Below, piece by piece: positions 1 to 7,176 of a stretch of 64,000 bases of DNA. The DNA lies in assembly GCA_009841105.1 (NCBI GenBank), contig VXMM01000018.1:1-64000 (forward strand). The letters are read 5' to 3'. Position 1 is the first letter of the stretch, and each line of letters starts with the position of its first letter. The translations under genes were made by a program, and so were the position numbers. The notes under the pieces are model-generated. The model saw only the letters and a program-made list of their open reading frames with translations, was not told where the DNA came from and did no database searches. The stretch is from Acidimicrobiia bacterium (lineage in GTDB: Bacteria > Actinomycetota > Acidimicrobiia > Spongiisociales > Spongiisociaceae).

Positions 1-498
1 CGTGGGCTCGGATATGTGTATATGAGCGGCGGTCACCGTGTTGGTGGCGACGAACACGTCCGACAGCAGGGCCAGCTGCACCGAGGCGAGGCGGATGACC
101 ACCACGTGGGGAGCGGCGATGAGGGCGGCCACCAGGGTGAGAGTGACGGCTGTCCCCACCCGCCGCCGCGGCTTGTGGCGCCACCGCCAGTAGCGGCGGT
201 CCGCGGTCCTGTACGCGTCCACCGCCACCGCGGAGCGGAAGGCCAGAAGAAGCAGGCTGCCCACCATCAGGATCCGGAGCGAGGAGACGTCCACGGTCCA
301 GAGGAGCAGGGTTCTCGTGCCGCGCGCCACGACGTAGCCGAGCGCGAAGACGTAGGCCATCAGGGTCCCGTTGGCGAACAGCAGGGCACGGCGGGTCCTG
401 TGGCCGAAATGGCCCAGGCCGGGCCAGATCGCGGAGAGCGCCGCGGCCACCAGCGGGTCCGGTCCCCGGCGCCGCAGATCCATCCATGCACCGCTCAC
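1..498 (-). CDS. Partial envelope protein, LCP (LytR-CpsA-Psr)-like N-terminal membrane region
   Basis: The 166 visible codons run off the left edge of the window. The start is taken as GTG at 498, with GAGG a few bases upstream; ATG at 540 or 483 are alternatives. The protein begins with a WPGLGHFG stretch and has about three hydrophobic segments separated by a basic loop (RRYWRWRHKPRRR), then enters what looks like the start of an extracellular domain. This layout resembles the multi-helix N-terminus of actinobacterial LCP ligases, which attach glycopolymers to peptidoglycan. The catalytic LCP domain itself lies outside the window, so the family call rests on the N-terminus only and could be wrong. 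Confidence 0.45.
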   Translation of the reverse strand, partial: MSGAWMDLRRRGPDPLVAAALSAIWPGLGHFGHRTRRALLFANGTLMAYVFALGYVVARGTRTLLLWTVDVSSLRILMVGSLLLLAFRSAVAVDAYRTADRRYWRWRHKPRRRVGTAVTLTLVAALIAAPHVVVIRLASVQLALLSDVFVATNTVTAAHIHISEPT

Positions 499-633
499 AG
501 CGACCTCGTCAAGGGAAAAACTTGCTGTCAAGTCTGCCATGTCGCGGTGCGCAGATCGGGTTTATCGCCGAGCCCGAGGGACACCCGGGATCCGGCGGGC
601 CGGGGGAGTGCCAGGGGTAGCCTTGGGCGCTAC

Positions 634-1209
634 ATGAGCTTCGTAGACATCACCATGGCGTTCTACGCGGCCGGCTCGTTGCTGCTTGTCTTCGCGAGGG
701 CAGCGAAGCTGGCGTTCCCCCGGCCGGCGGCCGACCTCATGGGCGCCCTCGGTTTCCCCGCCGGGGTGTGGTTCGCTCGTGTCGCCGGCGGCGCGGAGTT
801 GGCGCTCGGAGTGACCGCGCTGGCGGTCCGCGGGCCGGCGCCCGCCATGGCGTCAGCCGGCGTGTACTTCCTGTTCGCACTGGTCGTGCTGCTGGCGCTC
901 AGTCGGGGTCTCTCCTCCTGCGGATGCTTCGGGCAGGTGGATTCGCCACCCTCACGGATACATGTGGTCGGCAACCTCTTCTTCGCCGCCGTATTCGTGA
1001 TGGCCGCCGGAGCAGGCGACTCGCCACGGGTCTGGCTCGGAACCGCCGTGGATCAGCCAGTCGGCCGCGTCGCGCTGGTGCTCGCCGTCTGCGTGCTGGC
1101 CGGGCTGGTCTTCGTCAGCTTCACAGCGGTACCGGAGTGGCTCCAGGCCCGCTCCGTAGGAAGGAGTCCGGAGACGTTCCGGGTCGAAGCCGCCGGGCTC
1201 CGGCGGTAG
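634..1209 (+). CDS. MauE/DoxX-like integral membrane protein
   Basis: 191 residues with four to five hydrophobic helices. A conserved SCGCFG cysteine motif sits near residue 91 between helices, as is typical of MauE, the membrane protein needed for maturation of the disulfide-rich methylamine dehydrogenase light chain and proposed to move reducing equivalents. ATG at 634 was chosen because the methionine leads straight into the first helix; a longer frame upstream overlaps the divergent gene and looks like a shadow. The next gene encodes a Cys-rich protein related to the methylamine dehydrogenase light chain, so the pair makes sense as a disulfide-maturation unit. The substrate is inferred from that neighbour. 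Confidence 0.7.
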   Translation: MSFVDITMAFYAAGSLLLVFARAAKLAFPRPAADLMGALGFPAGVWFARVAGGAELALGVTALAVRGPAPAMASAGVYFLFALVVLLALSRGLSSCGCFGQVDSPPSRIHVVGNLFFAAVFVMAAGAGDSPRVWLGTAVDQPVGRVALVLAVCVLAGLVFVSFTAVPEWLQARSVGRSPETFRVEAAGLRR

Positions 1210-1232
1210 TCCACCGGCCCCGGGCAACCGCA

Positions 1233-2471
1233 GTGAGTCGCAAACTCGTGATGAGGGTGTCGAGCCTGGTCGATCGCCACACGTCGCGGCGCGGTTTCCT
1301 GCGATCGTTGGTGATGTCCGCGACAGCCATCGCCTTCGCCCCCGCCTACCTCGTCCGGCCCATCGCAGCGGAGGCCGCCATCATCACCTGCCTGGGGCTG
1401 CGGTGTTCCCACTGGTCGGCGTGCTGCGACGGATGGACGGAGTTCTGCTGCAGGCTGACGGGGGAGAACACATGCCCGCCGGGCACGGTGGTGGGCGGCT
1501 GGTGGAAGGTCAACAATTCTTCGTTCTGCTCCTACGACAAGCCGCAGCCCCGCTACTACATCGACTGCAACGTCGCGTGCGTGACCGCCCGCCGGTGCCG
1601 GCCCGGAGGGCTCTGCCGAAGGTCGGAGACCGCGGCCTGGTGCCGGTGCCCGGACGGCTGTGACACGAGAAAAGTCGACTGTGTCCAGTTCCGGTATGGC
1701 CAGTGCAACCAGCACACCTGCGTCGGCCCGATCCGCTGCCGGGTCGTCACCTGCGTGCCGCCCTGGCAGTGGGATCCCACCTGCCGTCGCTGGCCGGCGC
1801 TGACCAGCGAAGCGACCCGTCACCACGACCGGCCCTGCCTCCACGACTGGTTCAACGACGTGCCCCCCAACGCCTTCTACGCCGGGGCGGTGCGGTGGAT
1901 GAGCGACCGGGGGATCGCCTCCGGTGTGACGGACGACCTGTTCGGGCCGGACGAGCCCATCCGGTGGGAGGACTTCGCGACGTTGCTGTGGTTCTACGCG
2001 ACCGGTCCGACCACCGGGCCTTCGAGCCCGCTCGACCAGGCGTACCCGCGCACGGACTATGAGAAGGCCATGGACTGGATGGCCCTTGAGGAGGTGGTGC
2101 CCGGACCGGCGGCGCAGGACCTCGAACCTGCCAAACACGTCACCCGTGCGGAGGTCATTGCCTTCCTGCATCGACTGGCCGCAGTCACGAACACAGCGTC
2201 CCGAGAGGAACCGACCACCGGAGATCTCTATCCCGAAAGGGAGTTGACCACGGAACGGCCGCCGTTCCCCGACGTAGCGGACGGCGCCTGGTACGGGAAG
2301 GCCGTGGACTGGGCGGCCGCCCAAGGGATCGTCTGGTGGTCGCCGCCGGATCCGTTCCACCCCGACCAAGTCGTCACGAGGTCAGAAGCCGCCGTCTACC
2401 TGCACCGCCTCCACGAGCCCTTGACTCCCACCCCGGCACCCCAGCCGGAACCTTCCCAACCATGGCTCTGA
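1233..2471 (+). CDS. Tat-exported Cys-rich protein: MADH-light-chain-like domain plus three SLH repeats
   Basis: 412 residues from GTG 1233 (ATG 1251 is an alternative). The N-terminus has a twin-arginine motif, SRRGFLR at residues 18-24, then a hydrophobic stretch, so export is expected folded and oxidised. Residues about 50-190 are very rich in cysteine and resemble methylamine dehydrogenase light chain, including CPPGT followed by a tryptophan. By eye, the second tryptophan of the TTQ cofactor is replaced (YGQC where the enzyme has a WC pair), so TTQ formation is doubtful. Three S-layer-homology repeats follow at about residues 207, 270 and 344. The upstream MauE-like gene fits disulfide maturation. 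Enzymatic or purely structural role is undecided. Confidence 0.7.
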   Translation: MSRKLVMRVSSLVDRHTSRRGFLRSLVMSATAIAFAPAYLVRPIAAEAAIITCLGLRCSHWSACCDGWTEFCCRLTGENTCPPGTVVGGWWKVNNSSFCSYDKPQPRYYIDCNVACVTARRCRPGGLCRRSETAAWCRCPDGCDTRKVDCVQFRYGQCNQHTCVGPIRCRVVTCVPPWQWDPTCRRWPALTSEATRHHDRPCLHDWFNDVPPNAFYAGAVRWMSDRGIASGVTDDLFGPDEPIRWEDFATLLWFYATGPTTGPSSPLDQAYPRTDYEKAMDWMALEEVVPGPAAQDLEPAKHVTRAEVIAFLHRLAAVTNTASREEPTTGDLYPERELTTERPPFPDVADGAWYGKAVDWAAAQGIVWWSPPDPFHPDQVVTRSEAAVYLHRLHEPLTPTPAPQPEPSQPWL

Positions 2472-2548
2472 GCACCCCGTCGTACGTGCCGCGGCATGTG
2501 TAACATGGCCCTGACGCGTTCGGCGGCGAGTCGATATGTCGTCAAGAG

Positions 2549-2612
2549 GAAGGCGGCCCGCTGGCCCGGTCGAAGGGCTTTGCCACAGGTGGCAACCAGC
2601 GGAACCGCCTTC
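2549..2612 (+). terminator. Compound hairpin, probable terminator
   Basis: An outer stem GAAGGCGG (2549-2556) pairs with CCGCCTTC (2605-2612), continued by CGCTGG with CCAGCG. Inside it is a perfect TTGCCAC-AG-GTGGCAA hairpin at about 2579-2594. A pyrimidine-rich tract (tctcatcttat) follows. It lies 78 bases after the SLH gene, so termination is the simplest reading. Because there are two nested stems, a structured leader for the gene at 2739 is also possible. Confidence 0.5.
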
Positions 2613-2738
2613 TCTCATCTTATCGCCCTGCTGTAATAGGAAAACCTTGGGTTGGATTAACCACAAGAGTCACCGATGAGCGATACCGCCAGCTCTAGCC
2701 GGCCAGCAGTGGTAGAGGGTCCATCGGGAGGATTGGCT

Positions 2739-3053
2739 GTGAGTGTCGTCAAGATCAACGCGATCACCGTGCCGGATGGAAAGGGTGCGGACCTGGAGGC
2801 GCGGTTCGCGGCGCGGGCTCGTGCGGTGGACGGGGTGGAGGGCTTCGAAGGGTTCGAGTTGCTGAGGCCGGTGGATGGCGAGACCCGCTACTTCGTCTAC
2901 ACGAGGTGGAGGTCGGAGGAGGATTTCCAGCGGTGGGTCAGCAGCCGGGAGTTCCGGCGGGGCCACAAGGCATCGAACGCGGGCTCGGACAGCCGGCCGG
3001 TCGGTGTCACTTCCGAGTTGTTGTCGTTCGACGTGGTCGAGCTCGCTACCTGA
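2739..3053 (+). CDS. ABM-domain haem-degrading monooxygenase, MhuD/IsdG-like
   Basis: 104 residues from GTG 2739, which is preceded by GGGAGGA at ideal spacing and gives the family's usual length of about 105; ATG 2676 would add 21 residues unlike the family. The protein is one ferredoxin-like antibiotic-biosynthesis-monooxygenase domain: SVVKINAITVP at the start, GFEGFELLRP in the middle and RYFVYTRWRSEEDF near residue 65. In mycobacteria, MhuD opens haem to mycobilin and frees iron. The conserved histidine position is plausible in the SREFRRGH segment. It converges with the sterol-reductase gene at 15 bases. Confidence 0.75.
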   Translation: MSVVKINAITVPDGKGADLEARFAARARAVDGVEGFEGFELLRPVDGETRYFVYTRWRSEEDFQRWVSSREFRRGHKASNAGSDSRPVGVTSELLSFDVVELAT

Positions 3054-3068
3054 GGGGCGACGGGTTTC

Positions 3069-4208
3069 TCAGTAGATCCAGGGGTAGATCCGGTACTTCA
3101 CCCGTGCCTTGTATTCCGCCCACTTCTCCGGGCCGTACTTCTCTTCGCAGAACTTGTTGTCGTAGCGTTCACGGGTGGTGAACATGATGACGACGAAGAT
3201 GAAGTAGGTCCATGCCCACAGGTTGGTGAAGTGGCCGAACGCCAGGGCCATCCCCAGCGAGATGAACCCCTCACCCCCGTAGTTCATGTGCCGGGCCAAG
3301 CCCCAGAAACCGCTGACCAGGAGTTTGCGGTCGCCGGCCTCGATGTACTCGGGCTCGATGAGGCCGAGGAACTTGCGGTCGGGCCATCGCTTGAACGTGT
3401 ACTTCTGCATGGCGGCGCCACGGGACATGCTCCACCCGAAGAGGAAGCTCACCGACGCTCCGATCAGCCAGACATACCTGCCCGGTCCCGAGAATCCGGG
3501 GTCCGGGTGAACAGCCATCCCCCACAGCGGAATGGTGAACATCCACCCGTAGATCAGGAGCCCGCCCCAGAACATCTTGAATCCCATCCTCTCATGGATG
3601 AGATCGTAGGTATACAGCTGGACACGCTCGAATACGAAGTAATCCACGATGTACCACGTGAAAAACGCGGTATACAGGACAACACCGGGATTGGAGTTGT
3701 CGCCGAAGCGGTCGTAGTGGTAGGCCACAGCTGACCAGCCGTTGAGCACCAACATCGTCCCGCCCACCACATAGAAGTACATCTTGATGTCGATGCGCTG
3801 GTTGAAGAAGGACAGCTCCTGAGCCCGTCCGATCCACAAGGCCAGTAACGGGTTCTTTTCCTCGCCCGGTGGCTGGCTGTACACCGCGATGATGGCGAGG
3901 ATCAGGGTGACTACCGTTCCGCCGGCCACGGCATAGAGGGTGGACCGGTAGAACCAGTCGCGCGGCATCCCGGTCAGCTCGAAGTACCACAGGATCACCA
4001 CGACTATGAAGACCAAGAGACCGTTCAGCCGGTAGCGCCGAGGTTCGCCGGTCTCCGGATTGACTACGTAGCCGGGGACCCAACGTCCCGGCACCACTAG
4101 CTGCAACACGAAGAACCCGGCGAAGGCCGCCAGCGGGGTCAGGAATCCCCAGATAGCCTCGGTCCCGGAAAGCTCGACGAGGTGGCCGATACCGAGCCAT
4201 TCGAACAT
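3069..4208 (-). CDS. ERG4/ERG24-family sterol reductase-like membrane protein
   Basis: 379 residues and about nine to ten membrane helices. The C-terminal signature of the family is clear: LVSGFWGLARHMNYGGE, then DNKFCEEKYG and YRIYPWIY at the end. Eukaryotic members reduce C14 or C24(28) double bonds of sterols with NADPH. The frame is open to GTG 4256, but those 16 codons are transposon DNA. ATG 4208 abuts the 8-base target duplication, and the ancestral ribosome-binding site (GGGGGAAGGA on the minus strand) now lies beyond the far end of the transposon at about 7031-7040. The gene has therefore lost its own leader and may be silenced or driven from the transposon end. The true substrate is unknown. 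Confidence 0.75.
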   Translation of the reverse strand: MFEWLGIGHLVELSGTEAIWGFLTPLAAFAGFFVLQLVVPGRWVPGYVVNPETGEPRRYRLNGLLVFIVVVILWYFELTGMPRDWFYRSTLYAVAGGTVVTLILAIIAVYSQPPGEEKNPLLALWIGRAQELSFFNQRIDIKMYFYVVGGTMLVLNGWSAVAYHYDRFGDNSNPGVVLYTAFFTWYIVDYFVFERVQLYTYDLIHERMGFKMFWGGLLIYGWMFTIPLWGMAVHPDPGFSGPGRYVWLIGASVSFLFGWSMSRGAAMQKYTFKRWPDRKFLGLIEPEYIEAGDRKLLVSGFWGLARHMNYGGEGFISLGMALAFGHFTNLWAWTYFIFVVIMFTTRERYDNKFCEEKYGPEKWAEYKARVKYRIYPWIY

Positions 4209-4216
4209 GATCGAAA
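4209..4216. repeat. 8-bp target-site duplication, left copy
   Basis: GATCGAAA immediately outside the left inverted repeat is repeated exactly at 7023-7030. An 8-bp duplication is the norm for the IS1595 family, and its perfection suggests a fairly recent insertion. Confidence 0.93.
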
Positions 4217-4238
4217 GGGAATTATAGACTTGACTTGA
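4217..4238. repeat. Left terminal inverted repeat of the IS1595 element
   Basis: 22 bp, an exact reverse complement of 7001-7022. Read outward toward the sterol-reductase gene it contains TATAAT (minus strand, 4226-4221), a perfect -10 hexamer that could form a hybrid promoter. Confidence 0.93.
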
Positions 4239-4303
4239 AACGGCCACTACACTCACCCCCGGTATATGCCCAACATGGAAGGAGGTGAGTGCAATGAGCC
4301 GAG

Positions 4304-4522
4304 CTAACGCGGCGCTGATGCGCTGTCGGGCGTAAGGGTGGGAGCCTGGCGGAGGTCGGCCTGATCAACCACCTCCGCCAGAGCCGGTTGCCTCGAAGCG
4401 TAGCGCGGTGAGCGATAGCTGTGGAGGGCTTTCGCGACCTGCTCCGGCGTCGCGTCCCGATAATCCGCTTTCAAACCTTTGCGATACTTGCGGCGCTTCT
4501 TCGGTTTCTTGATATCGGTCAT
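4304..4522 (-). CDS. Small basic passenger protein of the transposon, unknown function
   Basis: 72 residues starting with a lysine/arginine-rich segment (KKPKKRRKYRKGLK). GAAGGAGA precedes the ATG at 4522 with good spacing, and the gene follows the methyltransferase by 12 bases in the same direction, so it is the third gene of the transposon operon. I do not recognise the family. The basic N-terminus could bind DNA or RNA. Its coupling with the modification-restriction gene suggests an accessory role, but that is inference. Confidence 0.55.
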   Translation of the reverse strand: MTDIKKPKKRRKYRKGLKADYRDATPEQVAKALHSYRSPRYASRQPALAEVVDQADLRQAPTLTPDSASAPR

Positions 4523-4534
4523 GTGGTCTCCTTC

Positions 4535-5989
4535 CTAGAACAAGCTGTCTTGTGCCATCTTCCTGCCGGTATATGGGTTGTTCATGGGCGGTAGAGGAGG
4601 GGGGCGGTTATCGAAGTAGTCCGCTATCGACCATCTGTTGAGTCGCCGGTATGGGTAACCGCCAACGTGGATTCGTGCTGGTTGAGCGCGCACGCGACGT
4701 GCGCTTTCGGTATCGAACGGGTCTACGGTGACGTAGCAACCAAGCGCCGCCTTGCGGTGATCGACAACAGAACTGAACGCCCGCAGCCCGTCAATGGGCG
4801 GGTGCTTACTCCCCTTCACCTGCGCTAGCGCCAGTCGGGTGTGCCAGTCGTCAGGCTGGTCGGCCAATCGACCGCGCCCGTCTATGCCACCGTCTGCTAC
4901 TTGCCTTGTGTTGGGCACGAAACCGCGCAACCTGTTCACGGCCCACGTTTCGAACCCGAACGGATCGTCGACGGCCATTCGCCGAGCCGAAAGAAGATCG
5001 TAGGGGATCCCATAAACGGGAATGGTGCGGTCCTCAAGACGTTCTCGGATCACGTCGACAGCAAAGGAGGAGATGTCGATCCCGACCCACCTACGGCCTA
5101 AGGACCGGGCAGCGCTGACGGTGGTGCCGCATCCGCAAAACGGGTCGAGGACGAGATCGCCCCGATTGGTGCAGGTCTCAATGATGCGGCTTAACAGCTT
5201 GACCGGCTTCTGGGTCTCATAGCCCAGGTATTCGATCCGTGACTGGCCAGCGGGCGCTATGTCCGTCCACCAGCTAGGAACCGGCCTGCCCTTAGACTCG
5301 TCTAGATAGGTCCGGCGCCCTTTGAACTCCTTGTATTTCCTGCCGTCTTGGTCCGTCATCGAGAACTTAGCGCGAGCGCTGGCGGTCAGGGGTGTGTACG
5401 GCCGGTGGAAGGTACCCGCCGTCTTGTGGCCGGATTTGCTGTAGTACAGCAGCACATCGTGTTTACGGTGGAACCCCTTGGCCGGGCCTCTGCCTTTGGG
5501 CGGGTAGCACCAGATGATTTCGTTACGGAACCGGCCTGGTCCGAATATCACGTCCAGGACCATCTTGAGTGGATGAGAGGCTGTCGGGTCGCAGTGCAGC
5601 CACAAACTGCCTGTAGGTTTGAGCAACCGGTGGCACTCGGCTAGCCGTTCGGTCATGTATGTCAGATAGGCCAGCATCCCCGATTCTCCGAGTATTCGCC
5701 TCAATCCTCGAATAGCTCGTGCTGTGTCGCCCACCTGTCCATCGAAGCGCTCGTAACGGTCTGCTGCGGCATCGTCCCATACCCACGTGTCAGCAAATGC
5801 TCGATATTGGGCGTCTCCGGCTACCTCTGCCGAGTAGAGCATGTTGTAGTCCTGCTTGGAGTTGAACGGCGGGTCCAGGTAGATGAGGTCAACGGATTCG
5901 GATGCCCATTTACTCATCCACTCCAAGCAGTCTCCGTAGTAGAGGGCGTTATCCGCAGGGACATGGCCGAGCACAAGCGGCCCGCTCAA
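4535..5989 (-). CDS. Transposon-borne DNA methyltransferase fused to Mrr-like restriction nuclease domain
   Basis: 484 residues. The amino-methyltransferase part has the order of a beta-class enzyme: DPPF at 39-42 (motif IV), TQKP at 259-262, then DPFCGCGTT at 282-290 (AdoMet-binding motif I). It should methylate adenine N6 or cytosine N4. Residues about 340-460 form a second domain: FETWAVNRLRGFVPN, then GGIDG (367-371) and QVK (390-392), matching the D-x(n)-QxK active site of Mrr-type PD-(D/E)xK nucleases. The enzyme thus looks like modification and restriction in one chain. Its ATG overlaps the transposase stop by 4 bases (translational coupling). Sequence specificity cannot be read from the sequence. 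Confidence 0.85.
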   Translation of the reverse strand: MSGPLVLGHVPADNALYYGDCLEWMSKWASESVDLIYLDPPFNSKQDYNMLYSAEVAGDAQYRAFADTWVWDDAAADRYERFDGQVGDTARAIRGLRRILGESGMLAYLTYMTERLAECHRLLKPTGSLWLHCDPTASHPLKMVLDVIFGPGRFRNEIIWCYPPKGRGPAKGFHRKHDVLLYYSKSGHKTAGTFHRPYTPLTASARAKFSMTDQDGRKYKEFKGRRTYLDESKGRPVPSWWTDIAPAGQSRIEYLGYETQKPVKLLSRIIETCTNRGDLVLDPFCGCGTTVSAARSLGRRWVGIDISSFAVDVIRERLEDRTIPVYGIPYDLLSARRMAVDDPFGFETWAVNRLRGFVPNTRQVADGGIDGRGRLADQPDDWHTRLALAQVKGSKHPPIDGLRAFSSVVDHRKAALGCYVTVDPFDTESARRVRAQPARIHVGGYPYRRLNRWSIADYFDNRPPPLPPMNNPYTGRKMAQDSLF

Positions 5990-6945
5990 GTGGCGACTCC
6001 GCGTTCACCTGCCACCAGGTCCTGGTACATGAGCCTGCGTCCGACCATCGCGGCGGCTACGTGGATCATCTGGTCGATGGTGTCCATCTCCCGGATGTTG
6101 TGTCGTCCCGCGAACTCCGCAACGTACCGTTGGAGGTGCTTGAAGCTCATCCGGTGATATGTGCCGTGATAGCCCCTCTTGAGCATTGCCCAGAACGATT
6201 CCATCCCGTTCGTGTGAGCCTCGCCCCGCACGTACTCACCGACCGAGTGGGACACTGCTTCCCGATTCGCAAGCCCGTCGTAAGCTGTAGCTCCGTCGGT
6301 GTAGACGGGAGCGTTCGGTACCCGCCGTTCCTCCACGAACCCCTGGAGGGTCGCTGCCTGTGTATTCGGGACAACTCGGGCTACTACCTGACCCGTCTCA
6401 CGGTCACGTGCTCCTACGATGGCGGCTTTACCGACCGGACCTCTCCCGAGGTTCTGCCGCTTGGAAGCGTGCTTGTTCCGTTCCTTACCGCCGATATAGG
6501 TCTCATCAACCTCGATAGGACCGGCCATCTCACCTTCGGGAACCAGACCGGAAAACGCTTCCCGGAGCCTCTGCTGCATGAACCATGCAGTCTTCTGACA
6601 CACACCGATGTCCCTATGGAGCTTCATGGAGGACACGCCCTTGAGGCTAGTCACATCCAGGTAGATCGCGTAGACCCATTTACGGACAGGGAGCGGTGAT
6701 CCGGCCATCACGGTTCCGGTCTTGACCGAGAAGTAACGCTTGCATTCCCGACACCGATACGGCATCGGCTTGCCTGACTTGATCTCGTAGGTGTTGGTGC
6801 TGTCGCAGTGACCGCACGTCCGCTGATCGCCCCAGACCACGGCCTCGAACCACTCTACGGCGGATTCCTCTGTGGGGAACCGCTCCGACAGTTCCATGAG
6901 GGTGATGCCCTTGCGGTGAGCTTTGCCCGGTGCCTTCTGTGTCAT
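5986..6945 (-). CDS. IS1595-family (ISXO2-like) transposase
   Basis: 319 residues. An N-terminal zinc ribbon uses C44/C47 and C65/C68. The catalytic core follows: D147 in VDETYIGG, D217 in YTDGA and N246 in the AHTNGMESFWAMLKRG block, the DDN/E arrangement typical of this family. Helix-turn-helix character is seen between residues 85 and 125. No frameshift or stop interrupts it. Transcription probably starts at a TTGACA/TAGATT promoter that overlaps the right inverted repeat, a common way to link expression to transposase binding. It is the first gene of the element's operon. Confidence 0.93.
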   Translation of the reverse strand: MTQKAPGKAHRKGITLMELSERFPTEESAVEWFEAVVWGDQRTCGHCDSTNTYEIKSGKPMPYRCRECKRYFSVKTGTVMAGSPLPVRKWVYAIYLDVTSLKGVSSMKLHRDIGVCQKTAWFMQQRLREAFSGLVPEGEMAGPIEVDETYIGGKERNKHASKRQNLGRGPVGKAAIVGARDRETGQVVARVVPNTQAATLQGFVEERRVPNAPVYTDGATAYDGLANREAVSHSVGEYVRGEAHTNGMESFWAMLKRGYHGTYHRMSFKHLQRYVAEFAGRHNIREMDTIDQMIHVAAAMVGRRLMYQDLVAGERGVAT

Positions 6946-6975
6946 CTTCTACCCTTTGCCAACGTCTCGCTCTGC

Positions 6976-7004
6976 AATCTACCAGGTCAGAAACACTATG
7001 TCAA
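6976..7004 (-). promoter_or_regulatory. Promoter of the transposase operon
   Basis: On the minus strand TTGACA (7004-6999) and TAGATT (6981-6976) are separated by 17 bases and lie about 30 bases before the transposase ATG. The -35 box is partly inside the right inverted repeat, so transposase bound to the end could repress its own synthesis. Confidence 0.6.
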
Positions 7005-7022
7005 GTCAAGTCTATAATTCCC
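7001..7022. repeat. Right terminal inverted repeat of the IS1595 element
   Basis: 22 bp, an exact reverse complement of 4217-4238. TATAAT at 7013-7018 faces outward on the plus strand. Confidence 0.93.
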
Positions 7023-7030
7023 GATCGAAA
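7023..7030. repeat. 8-bp target-site duplication, right copy
   Basis: GATCGAAA, identical to 4209-4216. Joining the flanks through one copy restores a plausible leader, GGAAGGA then GATTTCGATC-like spacing then ATG, for the sterol-reductase gene. Confidence 0.93.
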
Positions 7031-7176
7031 TCCTTCCCCCAGCGATGTCGTGATTGACGATAGCCCCTGCCAGTTCGCCGGTAGCGGATTCTCCCGTGTT
7101 CAGCGGGTCCTTACGGTGAGGACCCCGTATGTTCTCGAGGCCGAGGTCGTCGGGTTCGATCCGAAGGACTCCGGAG

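Larger units (their letters stand above)
4217..7022 (-). mobile_element. Complete IS1595-family transposon with passenger restriction-modification gene
   Basis: A 2,806-bp unit bounded by perfect 22-bp inverted repeats (4217-4238 and 7001-7022, each beginning GGGAATTATAGACTTGACTT from the outside) and an 8-bp target duplication GATCGAAA. It encodes, in one minus-strand operon, an ISXO2-type transposase, a methyltransferase-nuclease fusion and a small basic protein. It sits between the ribosome-binding site and the start codon of the sterol-reductase gene. All the parts look intact, so the element could be mobile. Typical family members without passengers are about 1 kb, so the extra cargo accounts for most of its length. 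Confidence 0.93.

Noticed and set aside
16-636. Long plus-strand frame before the MauE-like gene
   Set aside because: Low-complexity charged translation; the minus strand encodes a hydrophobic protein with sensible composition.
4209-4256. GTG 4256 as the sterol-reductase start
   Set aside because: These codons are the transposon end and target duplication, not ancestral coding sequence, although translation from there cannot be excluded.
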